Origin: an uncultured Granulosicoccus sp.
GTDB taxonomy: Bacteria; Pseudomonadota; Gammaproteobacteria; Granulosicoccales; Granulosicoccaceae
NCBI GenBank assembly: GCA_947499955.1
Contig: CANMQI010000003.1
Coordinates: forward strand, 310,001 to 374,000
Reading direction: 5' to 3'
Length of the DNA: 64,000 nucleotides
How positions within the stretch are numbered: position 1 is the stretch's first letter; each line of letters starts with the position of its first letter. The notes under the pieces are model-generated. The model did not search any database, was not told where the DNA came from, and saw only the letters and a list, made by a program, of their open reading frames with translations. The position numbers were made by a program, and so were the translations under genes. Shown piece after piece: positions 16,177 to 25,374 of the stretch.

Positions 16177-17743
16177 CAGCAATGCCCCTGGCACCACGAA
16201 ACGCCCCAATGTCATTCTGATCACGACCGATCAACAGCGCGGCGACTGTGTCGGCTATGACACTCGTGGCGTCAGCACACCTCATATCGACAAGCTCGCA
16301 AGTACCGGCACCCGTTTTTCCACCTGTATTACCCCGCATCCCATGTGTCAGGCAGCTCGCGCCTCGATTCTCACGGGCAAGCTTCCATACACCCACGGCG
16401 TGCGTGACAACGGACGCAACCTGGAAGAGCGTTATGGCAACGAAGGTCTGGGTGGCATTTTTTCCCGGGCGGGATACCACACGCAGTTCATCGGCAAGGC
16501 CCATCTGACTACCCATGAGACCTTCGAGGCTACCGGCCACGCTGAGTGCTACAACAGCGTCAACCAGTATCCGGCAGACTGGGGTGGCCCGTATTTCGGC
16601 TTTCAGTCGGTAGAACTACTACTACGTCCCCACCACCATTGTGTCTGGAGCGATCCTCCCTATACACTGCACTACGAAAACTATCTGAACACCGATGGGC
16701 AGGGCCGCGAGCGGTGGGAGAAGGCCAAGGTACATGCCAACCCTGCATCCCTGCCCGACACCACGCATCTGCAAGTCTGGCGCTCGGCTCTGGAAGACGA
16801 GTGGCACTCCACACCCTGGATCGGAGATCGTACCGTTGAGCTGATCAATTCAAGAGCGAACGATGCCGCAGCCGAACCCCTGTTCACCTGGGTATCATTC
16901 CCCGACCCGCATCCGCCATTTCTGGCCGCCGAGCCCTGGTCCAGCATGTACCACCCGGATGAGGTGGATATTGCCCCGCACATGGATCTGGACCTGGACA
17001 AGCGCCCCTGGTGGCATCGCGCCTTTCTGGAGAGCCCGATTCGCAAGAATGTCAAACGCCCTCATGCACAGGGCGGCCAGGACTGGGGCGAATCTCTGGC
17101 ACTGACGGAAACACAACTGCGCGATATCACAGCCGTCTACTACGGCATGATCACCGCCATCGATCATCAGGTAGGTCGCATTGTCGACGCGCTCGACAAG
17201 AGCGGTGAGCTGGACAATACCATCATCATCTTCACCAGTGATCACGGCGAATGGCTGGGTGATCATGGCCTGCTACTCAAGGGCCCCATGTTGTACGACG
17301 GTCTGTTGCGTGTGCCCTACGTCATGAGTGGTCCTGCCATTCCGGCAGGAAAATGTGTGGACGACCCGATATCCACCCTGGACATTCGCGCCACACTCTC
17401 GCAGATGTGCAATCTGGACGCCTCTGCTGACAACGGCACGTCTCTGGTCGGGCTCATGCAGGGTACGGCGACTCGTGACTTTGCCCTGAACGAATGGGAG
17501 GTCGATGAGACCCGCAGCGGCATCGGCATGGATCTGACCACTGTTCGCAGTCAACGCTACCGCCTGTCGGTCGACCTGCGAACCGATACCGGCGAGCTCT
17601 ATGACATGCAGGAAGATCCGTACGAGATGAACAATCTGTTCGACGATACCGGGCATGCCAGTACACGCGCGGAACTGATGGAAATGATTCATTCCAGACC
17701 TGATGATCAGGTGCCTGTCGCGCCACGTGTCGGTTGGCACTAA
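16169..17743 (+). CDS. Type I sulfatase
   Basis: This 524-residue alkaline-phosphatase-superfamily sulfatase starts RPNVILITTDQQRGDCVGY, whose Asp-Asp binds calcium. The formylglycine motif is PMCQAARASILTGKLPYTHGV: the catalytic Cys is present, with Ala where most sulfatases have Pro (C-x-A-x-R). Further metal-site residues are in TSDHGEWLGDHGLLLKGPMLYDG. No signal peptide is seen, so it should act in the cytoplasm. A copper-type formylglycine-generating enzyme at 47022-48077 could mature it. It leads an operon with a sugar-acid dehydratase and an ABC importer, implying an imported sulfate ester as substrate. ATG at 16148 is an alternative start. Confidence 0.9.
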   Translation: MTDSNAPGTTKRPNVILITTDQQRGDCVGYDTRGVSTPHIDKLASTGTRFSTCITPHPMCQAARASILTGKLPYTHGVRDNGRNLEERYGNEGLGGIFSRAGYHTQFIGKAHLTTHETFEATGHAECYNSVNQYPADWGGPYFGFQSVELLLRPHHHCVWSDPPYTLHYENYLNTDGQGRERWEKAKVHANPASLPDTTHLQVWRSALEDEWHSTPWIGDRTVELINSRANDAAAEPLFTWVSFPDPHPPFLAAEPWSSMYHPDEVDIAPHMDLDLDKRPWWHRAFLESPIRKNVKRPHAQGGQDWGESLALTETQLRDITAVYYGMITAIDHQVGRIVDALDKSGELDNTIIIFTSDHGEWLGDHGLLLKGPMLYDGLLRVPYVMSGPAIPAGKCVDDPISTLDIRATLSQMCNLDASADNGTSLVGLMQGTATRDFALNEWEVDETRSGIGMDLTTVRSQRYRLSVDLRTDTGELYDMQEDPYEMNNLFDDTGHASTRAELMEMIHSRPDDQVPVAPRVGWH

Positions 17744-17765
17744 TTCACTGACGGACAACAATTCA

Positions 17766-18920
17766 ATGACCAAGATTGCATCCATCGAACCGATTCTTGC
17801 CAGAGTCGGCATCCGCAACCAGCTACTGATCAAGGTAACCACCGAAGACGGCATCATCGGCTGGGGCGAATCCGGTCTGTCTGCCCGGGAAGAATCCGTC
17901 GCTGCCACCATCCGACACTTCGCCGAGTTTCTGGTGGGTCAGGATTCACGCAAGATCTCGCGTATCTGGCAGGAATCGTATCGAAGCCAGTACTTCGAGG
18001 GTGGCCGTGTATTGACCGCTGCCATGTCTGCCGTGGATATCGCACTCTACGATATTCTCGGCAAACGCCTCGGGGTACCGGTCTATCAATTACTCGGTGG
18101 CCGACAACGCGATGCCATCCCGACCTTCGGTTGCTGCACCGGCAAGAGTATCGATGAAGTAGTCGACAATGCCAGAACGCTGGTGGAGTCCGGCTGGAAC
18201 AGCATTCGCATCAACTCGTCGGGGTTCGAGACGGGTGAGATATTCGATCCACGGGCATCACTGACCGTAGCGGCAGAGGAACTCATTCGCATACGTCGCG
18301 AATTCGGGCCAGGACTGTGTCTGGGGATCGACCTGCATCACCGCCTCTCGGTTGCCGAAACGGCCAGCTTCTGCAACATGCTGCCCCAGGGCACGGTCGA
18401 CTACATCGAGGAACCCATCCGGGATGAATCACCGGAAGCCTACGCCAGTCTGCGTACTCTGACGCATATTCCCTTTGCCATCGGCGAAGAGTTCTCCTCC
18501 AAGTGGCAGGCCTTGCCTTATCTGGAGCGTGGCCTGACCCAGTACATGCGAATCGATATCTGCAACATTGGTGGATTCACCGAAGCCATGAAGGTCGCCG
18601 GCTGGAGTGAAAGTCACTATGTGGACATCATGCCGCATAACCCACTGGGACCGATCTGCACAGCCGCCACGGTACATATGGCTGCAGCCGTTGCCAATTT
18701 CAGCTGGCTGGAAACCCGACAGACCTCTGTCGAACAGCTCGGCTTTCACGACCCCGTCATATTTCCGAAGCAGGTTCAAATGGAAGGGCCTGTCTATGTT
18801 GTACCTGATGGACCTGGTCTTGGCGTTGAAGTGAATGAAGATGCCATAAAGAACCAGGAAGCAGCCCACGTGGAACCACCACATCTACGTCGTCCGGATG
18901 GTTCAGTCACCAACTGGTAA
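17766..18920 (+). CDS. Enolase-superfamily (mandelate racemase/galactonate dehydratase-like) enzyme
   Basis: This 384-residue protein of the mandelate racemase/muconate lactonising branch has an N-terminal cap (IASIEPILARVGIRNQLLIKV) and a modified TIM barrel. Metal ligands are Asp in LGIDLHH, Glu in YIEEPI and Glu in AIGEEF; the general-acid/base His is in DIMPHNPLGP. These resemble D-galactonate dehydratase, which makes a 2-keto-3-deoxy sugar acid. It starts 22 bp after the sulfatase and 31 bp before the importer binding protein. A sugar-acid dehydratase acting after desulfation is likely; the stereochemistry cannot be read. Confidence 0.88.
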   Translation: MTKIASIEPILARVGIRNQLLIKVTTEDGIIGWGESGLSAREESVAATIRHFAEFLVGQDSRKISRIWQESYRSQYFEGGRVLTAAMSAVDIALYDILGKRLGVPVYQLLGGRQRDAIPTFGCCTGKSIDEVVDNARTLVESGWNSIRINSSGFETGEIFDPRASLTVAAEELIRIRREFGPGLCLGIDLHHRLSVAETASFCNMLPQGTVDYIEEPIRDESPEAYASLRTLTHIPFAIGEEFSSKWQALPYLERGLTQYMRIDICNIGGFTEAMKVAGWSESHYVDIMPHNPLGPICTAATVHMAAAVANFSWLETRQTSVEQLGFHDPVIFPKQVQMEGPVYVVPDGPGLGVEVNEDAIKNQEAAHVEPPHLRRPDGSVTNW

Positions 18921-18951
18921 ACAAGAAAACACACCAACCCGAAGAGGAGCC

Positions 18952-20892
18952 ATGAAAACCAAAAACAAGATGCCAGAGTATCTGGGAAAGGGGGTTGCCG
19001 GCATTTGCCTGGCAGTCGCCAGCACGCTACCCGCATTTGCCTATGAACAGGCACCCATACTGGATGATCAGGTAGAGGCAGGCACACTGCCTCCGGTGGA
19101 CGAGCGACTTCCGAAAGAGCCGCTTGTCATGGATGTCATCGAACAGGCCGGAGAATACGGCGGTACGCTCAGACGTGCCATTCTCGGTGGCGGCGACCAG
19201 CACAACCTGGTTCGCACCATCGGTAGTGACAACATGGTTCGCTGGGACCCCAGCTGGACCGAGGTACGCCCCAATATAGCCAAGAGCTGGGATGTCTCCG
19301 AAGACGCCTCCACCTTCACCTTTCATCTGCGTGAAGGCATGCGCTGGTCAGACGGTGAGCTCTTCAGTGCCGATGACATCATGTTCTGGTATGAGGACGT
19401 CTTCAGCAATCCCGAGCTGACACCCAACAAGGACTCCACCTTTGTCGGCCCCGAAGGTCCGGTGAAGGTCAGCAAGATAGACGACTACACCGTGGAGTTC
19501 GATTTCGGTACACCCAATGGCCTTTTCATTCAAAACATGGCCTATGGATTCGGTTATCACCCGACAGTCTACCCCAAGCATTATCTCGGTCAGTTTCACG
19601 AAAAATACAACCCTGAGCTGAGTTCCCTGGTCGATGCCGAGCCAGCGGCTGCCGACTGGATACAGCTGTTCAATCTCAAGGCAGGCCCGATGGACACCCC
19701 CCTGTTCTGGCAGAACCCGGATCGCCCTACCCTGCACGCCTGGCATCTGACCAACGCCTATGGTTCGTCCGACCGCATCGTTGCCGAACGCAACCCCTAC
19801 TACTACAAGGTGGATGACAAGGGCCAGCAACTGCCCTATATGGACCGCATCACTTACGACCAGGTGGAAGATGTCGAAACCATTCTTCTCAAGGCATTCA
19901 ATGGCGAGATCGACTACATGCTGCGCCATCTGGGACGTCCGTCCAACAAGGCCTCACTGACCGATAACATGGAACGCGGCCAGTACCGCTTCTTCGACGT
20001 CGGTGACCTGCCAGCGAACATCATGATCCTGATGCTCAACCTGAACAACACCGACCCGGTGAAGCGTGAAGTGATCAACAACAAGGACTTTCGCATCGGT
20101 CTGAGCCATGCGGTGGATCGACAGGAGATCATCGACTTGTTGTACTTCGGCGCCGCCAAACCTGCGCAGACAGCGCCACGAGAAGGTTCCGAGCTGTACA
20201 AGGAATGGTATGCCAAGCAATACACCGAGTTCGATCAGGAACTGGCCAACAAGCATCTGAACATGGCTGGACTGGACAAGCGTGACGACGAAGGCTTTCG
20301 TCTCGGCCCCGACGGCAAACGTTTCACCCTCGTCTTTCTGGTGGCCGATGTCTTCGGCTTGCAGTATCCCGATGCCATGGAGCTGATTGCCAACTACGCC
20401 GCGGATGTCGGTCTTGATATTCAGGTACGAGCCACTGACCGCTCCCGCCTGATTGCGCTGCACACAGCCAACGAACAGGACGCCTACCTGTGGAACTGTT
20501 CCGGTGGACAGGCTGATGCCTATACCACACCCATCTGCTACGTCCCCATCGTCAGCAACTCGGTCAGCTGGGCTCGCGAGTGGGCCGAATGGGGTGTGGA
20601 CAACACGCTCGGTGAAGAACCTCCACAAGCGGTCAAGGACATCTTCACAGCCTACAACGAGGTGAAGGCTGCAGGTACGCCTGGAGAGATGAAAGACAAA
20701 ATGCAGACAGTGCTGGACATGGCCATGGAGCAGTTCTTCACGATCGGGCTGGTACAGAATGATCCGGTCTTCGGCATTGCCCGCAACAACGTGCGCAATG
20801 TACCCGAACCTCTGCCAGTTGCCGGACAACTGTGGTTCCCGGCGCCCTATACCGCTCAGATGTATTTTGAAGGCGGTGCAAACCTGCCCTGA
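18952..20892 (+). CDS. ABC importer substrate-binding protein, family 5 (peptide/oligosaccharide type)
   Basis: This 646-residue periplasmic protein has a signal peptide (MKTKNKMPEYLG...LAVASTLPAFA). The family 5 body is recognisable by NIAKSWDVSEDASTFTFHLREGMRWSDGELFSADDIMFWYEDV and later VINNKDFRIGLSHAVDRQEIIDLLYFG. It is longer than DppA (about 535) and closer to the large YejA-like/oligosaccharide-binding type. A strong GAAGAGGAGCC ribosome site precedes the ATG. In an operon with a sulfatase and dehydratase, a glycoside or sulfated sugar-acid ligand is more likely than a peptide (inference). Confidence 0.92.
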   Translation: MKTKNKMPEYLGKGVAGICLAVASTLPAFAYEQAPILDDQVEAGTLPPVDERLPKEPLVMDVIEQAGEYGGTLRRAILGGGDQHNLVRTIGSDNMVRWDPSWTEVRPNIAKSWDVSEDASTFTFHLREGMRWSDGELFSADDIMFWYEDVFSNPELTPNKDSTFVGPEGPVKVSKIDDYTVEFDFGTPNGLFIQNMAYGFGYHPTVYPKHYLGQFHEKYNPELSSLVDAEPAAADWIQLFNLKAGPMDTPLFWQNPDRPTLHAWHLTNAYGSSDRIVAERNPYYYKVDDKGQQLPYMDRITYDQVEDVETILLKAFNGEIDYMLRHLGRPSNKASLTDNMERGQYRFFDVGDLPANIMILMLNLNNTDPVKREVINNKDFRIGLSHAVDRQEIIDLLYFGAAKPAQTAPREGSELYKEWYAKQYTEFDQELANKHLNMAGLDKRDDEGFRLGPDGKRFTLVFLVADVFGLQYPDAMELIANYAADVGLDIQVRATDRSRLIALHTANEQDAYLWNCSGGQADAYTTPICYVPIVSNSVSWAREWAEWGVDNTLGEEPPQAVKDIFTAYNEVKAAGTPGEMKDKMQTVLDMAMEQFFTIGLVQNDPVFGIARNNVRNVPEPLPVAGQLWFPAPYTAQMYFEGGANLP

Positions 20893-20925
20893 GCTTGCCT
20901 CAGGCTGATCGTTTGCCAACCGAGT

Positions 20926-20947
20926 CCGGGGACAGGGAGCTCCCCGG
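20926..20947 (+). other. Stem-loop between binding-protein and permease genes
   Basis: CCGGGGA (20926-20932) pairs with TCCCCGG (20941-20947) across an 8-nt loop, 33 bp after the binding-protein stop and without a T run. The 185-bp gap 20893-21077 holds no gene. Confidence 0.55.
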
Positions 20948-21077
20948 CTTCTCCCACTTTTCACGGGATGTGCCCTGTTTCGCCATTGGCGAGCGCAGGA
21001 TACGCACGCCCGGCTGAACGTCTGCTGCCAGTAACCTGCGGCCAGCCGATGTTCGCTCACCTCAGAGGTACGAACCA

Positions 21078-22061
21078 ATGATGGGGTTTTGCTTGCGGCG
21101 GATCTTGTACATGATTCCAACGCTGTTCCTGGTGTCGATAGTCACCTTCGTCATCATCCAGTTGCCTCCAGGGGACTATCTGGATTCGCTGGCCGCCGAC
21201 ATGGGTGAATCCGGTTCTGACAACACAGCGGTCATCGAAACCCTGCGCCAGCAATATGGCCTGGGTCAGCCCATGTACGTCCAGTACTACAAGTGGATGA
21301 AGGGCATACTGCTGTACGGCAATTTCGGCATATCCTTCGAAAAGAACGTACTGGTCACCGACCTGATCTGGGACCGCCTGGGCTGGACCTTCGGCATCTC
21401 GATACTGACCTTGTTGTTCATCTGGATTACCGCGCTGCCTATCGGTATCTATTCAGCCGTCAGGAAATATTCCTTTGGCGACTACACGGCAACCTTCTTC
21501 GGCTTCATCGGTCTGGCAGTGCCCAACTTCCTGCTGGCGCTGCTCATGATGTACATATCGTTCAAGTATTTCGGGCAGAGTGTCGGCGGCCTGGTCAGCC
21601 CGGAATACATTGGCGAACCCTGGACCTATGCCAAGTTCATCGATCTGCTCAAGCATATCTGGATGCCCATCGTGGTCGTGGGCACCTCCGGCGCCGCGGC
21701 GCTGATCCGGATCATGCGGGCCAATCTGCTTGATGAGCTGTACCGCCCCTATGTCGCAACGGCCCGTGCCAAGGGCATGTCCGAATTCCAGCTGCTGATG
21801 AAGTATCCGGTGCGTGTTGCCCTGAACCCTTTCATATCCACCATCGGATGGATACTTCCCAGCCTGGTCTCGGGCGAGATCATCGTCGCGGTCGTCATGA
21901 ACCTGCCCACGACCGGGCCTCTGCTGCTGCGTGCCCTGCTGGTTCAGGACATGTACCTGGCAGGCTCACTCATTCTGATCGTCAGCCTTCTCACCGTCAT
22001 CGGCACCTTGATATCCGACCTGCTGCTGGCCTGGATCGACCCGAGGATTCGCTACCAATGA
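21078..22061 (+). CDS. Peptide-type ABC importer permease (DppB-like)
   Basis: This 327-residue inner-membrane permease starts MMGFCLRRILYMIPTLFLVSIVTFVIIQLPPGDY, the canonical N-terminus of DppB/OppB proteins. About six membrane helices follow, and the coupling loop is YVATARAKGMSEFQLLMKYPVRVALNPFIS. Its TGA overlaps the ATG of the dppC-like gene (ATGA). Confidence 0.93.
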   Translation: MMGFCLRRILYMIPTLFLVSIVTFVIIQLPPGDYLDSLAADMGESGSDNTAVIETLRQQYGLGQPMYVQYYKWMKGILLYGNFGISFEKNVLVTDLIWDRLGWTFGISILTLLFIWITALPIGIYSAVRKYSFGDYTATFFGFIGLAVPNFLLALLMMYISFKYFGQSVGGLVSPEYIGEPWTYAKFIDLLKHIWMPIVVVGTSGAAALIRIMRANLLDELYRPYVATARAKGMSEFQLLMKYPVRVALNPFISTIGWILPSLVSGEIIVAVVMNLPTTGPLLLRALLVQDMYLAGSLILIVSLLTVIGTLISDLLLAWIDPRIRYQ

Positions 22062-23203
22062 ACACGAACCCGACTACCACCGTCATGGAAAACGACGACG
22101 ACGTGGCTGCCCCGGTTCTGTTGAGCCCGCTGGCATTGACCTGGCGAAAGTTCAAACGCCACCGCATCGCCTACATCAGTCTGTATGTCGTCGGACTGAT
22201 CTATCTGATGGCCATCTTCGGTGAATTCCTCACCACCTCGGACATCCACAAGACCAGTACGCGACGGGCCTTCGCCCCACCCATGGGGATTCATCTTTTT
22301 GCACCGAACGAAGACGGCTCTTCACGATTCCAGCTGCATGCCAAGGGTTTGAAACTGGAAATCGACAAGGTCGCCATGCGCCGGGTCTTTGCCGAGGATG
22401 AAGAGAAGATCATCCCTCTGGGCTTCTTCGTGAAGGGCTATGAATACAAGGTGCTGGGACTCTTTTCGAGCAACACGCACTTCTTCGGCCCCGTGAATCC
22501 CCGAGACACGGTCTTTCTGATGGGAGCAGACCGACTGGGCCGGGACATCATGAGTCGTATCATCATCGGCACACGGGTATCCATGTCGATTGGACTGGTG
22601 GGCGTTATCGTATCCCTGTTCATCGGCGTCACTCTGGGAGGTATATCCGGATTTTTCGGAGGCTGGGTGGACAACCTGATCCAGCGTCTGATCGAATTCA
22701 TCCGCTCGATTCCCACCATCCCCCTGTGGATGGGGCTGGCCGCGGCCATTCCCTTGAGCTGGCCGCCCCTGAAAACCTATTTCGTGGTGACCCTGATTGT
22801 CTCGATGATCGGCTGGACAAGCCTGGCACGTGAGGTACGAGGCAAATTCCTCTCGCTCAGATACGAGGATTTCATCATCGCTGCACGACTCGATGGACTG
22901 AGCAATATGGAAGTCATCCGCAAGCATATGGTGCCCTCGTTCTCGAGTCATATCATCGCCTCCCTGACGCTGGCCGTACCGCTCATGATTCTGGCCGAGA
23001 CCTCGCTGTCATTTCTCGGCGTGGGGCTGCAGCCCCCGGTGGTCTCCTGGGGCACCTTGCTCAAGGAAGCCCAGAACGTTCGCACTATCATCGAAGCCCC
23101 CTGGCTTCTGATCGCTCCGGCAACGATGATCGTCGTCGCCGTACTGGCACTGAATTTTCTAGGAGACGGACTACGTGATGCAGCCGACCCCCATGCCCAC
23201 TGA
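22058..23203 (+). CDS. Peptide-type ABC importer permease (DppC-like)
   Basis: This 381-residue permease has an OppC-type N-terminal helix (WRKFKRHRIAYISLYVVGLIYLMAIFGEF). A long soluble periplasmic insert of about 110 residues precedes GADRLGRDIMSRIIIGTRVSMSIGLVGV, and the EAA-like loop is EDFIIAARLDGLSNMEVIRKHMVPS. It is larger than E. coli DppC (300) because of that insert, as in YejE-type permeases. It starts in an ATGA overlap and ends 26 bp inside the next ATPase gene. Confidence 0.92.
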   Translation: MNTNPTTTVMENDDDVAAPVLLSPLALTWRKFKRHRIAYISLYVVGLIYLMAIFGEFLTTSDIHKTSTRRAFAPPMGIHLFAPNEDGSSRFQLHAKGLKLEIDKVAMRRVFAEDEEKIIPLGFFVKGYEYKVLGLFSSNTHFFGPVNPRDTVFLMGADRLGRDIMSRIIIGTRVSMSIGLVGVIVSLFIGVTLGGISGFFGGWVDNLIQRLIEFIRSIPTIPLWMGLAAAIPLSWPPLKTYFVVTLIVSMIGWTSLAREVRGKFLSLRYEDFIIAARLDGLSNMEVIRKHMVPSFSSHIIASLTLAVPLMILAETSLSFLGVGLQPPVVSWGTLLKEAQNVRTIIEAPWLLIAPATMIVVAVLALNFLGDGLRDAADPHAH

Positions 23204-24239
23204 TTCCATGGCGCCGGATATCGCCAAGGCCGAAGGCTTGCCCTTGCTGGAAATCGCCGGGCTGAAAACGCAGTTCTTCACCGATGACGGTATCGTCAAG
23301 GCCGTCAATGGTGTCGACCTGAGCATCTACAGCAACCGCACCCTGTGTGTTCTGGGTGAAAGCGGTTGCGGCAAGTCGATACTGGCGCGTTCCATCCTGC
23401 GTATCGTTGATGCGCCGGGCAGAATCACGGACGGTAGCATCGTCTACCGCGCCGCCGATGGGCGCACCGTTGACCTGGCAGCTGCCCGGCACGGGTCGCG
23501 CGAACTGCGATCGATACGCGGTAATGACATTGCCATGATCTTTCAGGAACCGATGTCCTCATTGGGACCCATCACACGTATCGGCAAGCAGATCACCGAA
23601 ACCATTCTGTTGCACCAGAAGATCTCCAAGGCAGAGGCTCGCGAGACAGCCATCGAGCTACTGGACAAGGTGGGTATTCCCAAGCCGACCGAACGCTTCG
23701 AGGCCTACCCGTTCGAGCTCTCCGGAGGCATGCGACAACGCGCCATGATCGCCATGGCGTTGAGCTGCCGGCCGCGACTGCTGATTGCCGATGAACCGAC
23801 TACCGCTCTGGATGTGACCACCCAGGCACAGATACTCGATCTGATCGACGAACTCAAGGAAGAGCTGGAGATGGGCGTGATGCTGATCACCCACGATCTG
23901 GGCGTAGTGGCAGAAGTTGCGGAAGATGTGGCCGTGATGTACATGGGCAAGGTGGTCGAGAAAAGTGACGTCTATTCGATTTTCGAAAATCCTCAGCATC
24001 CCTATACCCGGGCGCTGCTGGAATCCGTACCGCGCATTGGTGTAACCAAACGGGATCGGCTGCCGGCCATTCGCGGCATGGTACCCCATCCGCTGGCGAC
24101 ACCCTCCGGTTGCAGCTTCCGCACCCGTTGCGATAGCTACATGCCTTCTGTTTGCGATAAACACCAACCGGCTCTGGTAGAGCATGAAGGGTCGCAGGTT
24201 GCCTGCTTCCTGCACTCAAGGGAGACTGCCGATGACTGA
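23178..24239 (+). CDS. Peptide-type ABC importer ATPase (DppD-like)
   Basis: This 353-residue ATPase shows Walker [10 protein letters not shown]-loop [12 protein letters not shown], signature [16 protein letters not shown], Walker [17 protein letters not shown] and switch His in [11 protein letters not shown]. The C-terminal oligopeptide-transporter domain has a Cys-rich end ([23 protein letters not shown]), which in DppD-type proteins may hold an iron-sulfur cluster. AGGAG at 23161 serves GTG 23175 or ATG 23178. The end overlaps the next gene by 8 bp. Confidence 0.93.
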   Translation: MQPTPMPTDSMAPDIAKAEGLPLLEIAGLKTQFFTDDGIVKAVNGVDLSIYSNRTLCVLGESGCGKSILARSILRIVDAPGRITDGSIVYRAADGRTVDLAAARHGSRELRSIRGNDIAMIFQEPMSSLGPITRIGKQITETILLHQKISKAEARETAIELLDKVGIPKPTERFEAYPFELSGGMRQRAMIAMALSCRPRLLIADEPTTALDVTTQAQILDLIDELKEELEMGVMLITHDLGVVAEVAEDVAVMYMGKVVEKSDVYSIFENPQHPYTRALLESVPRIGVTKRDRLPAIRGMVPHPLATPSGCSFRTRCDSYMPSVCDKHQPALVEHEGSQVACFLHSRETADD

Positions 24240-25215
24240 CACGATATTGCAAGTCGACAAGCTGAACATGCAGTTCGTCAGCGGTGGCGGCTTCTTCGGG
24301 CGCAGCAAGGAGGTGGTCAATGCCGTCGACGATGCCAGTTTCAGCGTCTATCGAGGTGAGACCCTGGGTATTGTTGGCGAGAGCGGCAGCGGCAAGACCA
24401 CACTCGGCCGGTGCATCATGCGCATTCTGGATCCCACCAGCGGTACGGTCACCTTCAATCGCAAGAGCCGTGGCGCTGTCGAGCTGACAAACTGCAACTC
24501 GCAGGAGTTGCGATCGGTCTGGCGTGATCTGAGAATGGTCTTCCAGGATCCGCAATCCTCTTTGAACCCGCGCCTGCGTGTGCTGGATATCGTCGGCCAG
24601 TGCCTGCAGAAGTCAGAGAACCTCAGCGGCAAGGCCCTGTCGGATCGTGTCGCGGATCTACTGGAAAAAGTGGGCCTGCGCCCCGAGTACCTGCTGCGCT
24701 ATCCGAATGCGTTCTCGGGCGGGCAGCGGCAACGACTCGGAATTGCCCGCGCGCTGGCCACCAGGCCCGAACTGATCATTGCCGATGAAGCTGTCTCCGC
24801 GCTGGATGTCTCCATTCAGGCGCAGACGCTGAATCTGCTGCAGGATCTGCAGGAACAGTTCGAACTGACCTATGTGTTCATTGCCCATGATCTGGCGGTG
24901 GTTGAACACATCTGCGACCGCATCGCTGTCATGTACCTGGGTCAGATTGTCGAACTGGCCACCACCGAGGAATTGTTCAACAATCCCAGACACCCGTACA
25001 CACGCGCACTGCTGAGTGCCGTTCCGGTCCCCGACCCTCGGGCCAGGTCCAGGAAACGCGGACGCGTCAAACTCAAGGATGGCGCGGCGAGTTCCAGCGG
25101 TTGCCGCTTCTCTGCGCGCTGCCCACATGCCACGGATCTGTGTACGTCCACGGCACCGGAGCGCAAGACGATCAACGGCGCCGATGTGCTGTGCCACTAC
25201 GCCGGAGAGCTGTAG
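24232..25215 (+). CDS. Peptide-type ABC importer ATPase (DppF-like)
   Basis: This 327-residue partner ATPase has Walker A GESGSGKTT, Q-loop MVFQDPQSSLNPRLRV, signature FSGGQRQRLGIARAL, Walker B LIIADEAVSALDVSIQ and switch His in FIAHDLAVVEHICDR. The C-terminus SSGCRFSARCPHATDLC carries the usual Cys cluster. An in-frame extension upstream exists; ATG 24232 ([15 protein letters not shown]) fits the family. It is the last gene of the sulfatase-dehydratase-importer operon. Confidence 0.93.
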   Translation: MTDTILQVDKLNMQFVSGGGFFGRSKEVVNAVDDASFSVYRGETLGIVGESGSGKTTLGRCIMRILDPTSGTVTFNRKSRGAVELTNCNSQELRSVWRDLRMVFQDPQSSLNPRLRVLDIVGQCLQKSENLSGKALSDRVADLLEKVGLRPEYLLRYPNAFSGGQRQRLGIARALATRPELIIADEAVSALDVSIQAQTLNLLQDLQEQFELTYVFIAHDLAVVEHICDRIAVMYLGQIVELATTEELFNNPRHPYTRALLSAVPVPDPRARSRKRGRVKLKDGAASSSGCRFSARCPHATDLCTSTAPERKTINGADVLCHYAGEL

Positions 25216-25260
25216 GCCTGCACCGCCTGCTGTGTCATTCGCCTGTCGCACTACAGTCGG

Positions 25261-25321
25261 CGCACGCCGCACGCCGCACGCCGACTGTCGGTCGTCGGTC
25301 GTCGGTCGTCGGTCGTCGGTC
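25261..25321 (+). repeat. Two adjacent 7-bp tandem repeats
   Basis: CGCACGC is repeated three times without error at 25261-25281. After a 5-nt joint, GTCGGTC is repeated five times without error at 25287-25321. They lie in the 159-bp gap between the convergent dppF-like and rraA-like genes. Slippage-prone tracts like this often vary in copy number between strains. Confidence 0.9.
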
Positions 25322-25358
25322 GTCATGTACAGTTTGTACGTGACGACTGACGAACGAC
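25308..25358. terminator. Long imperfect hairpin built from the tandem repeat
   Basis: The last repeat copies (25308-25325) pair with 25341-25358 over 18 positions with two mismatches. An inner GTAC/GTAC stem (25327-25330 and 25336-25339) closes an AGTTT loop. It lies between two convergent genes and could terminate both transcripts or protect their 3' ends. Confidence 0.6.
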
Positions 25359-25374
25359 AGCACCAGACTCTTGT

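Noticed and set aside
16169-17743. Choline-sulfatase (betC)
   Set aside because: No bet genes adjoin it and the operon carries a sugar-acid dehydratase, so a choline sulfate substrate is not supported.
19954-21120. Minus-strand open frame of about 390 codons opposite the family 5 binding protein
   Set aside because: Composition is low-complexity Gly/Val/His-rich antisense of a well-supported gene; no ribosome site or motif.
25261-25321. Possible CRISPR array
   Set aside because: The repeat units are 7 bp and contiguous with no spacers, and no cas genes are present. It is a simple tandem repeat.
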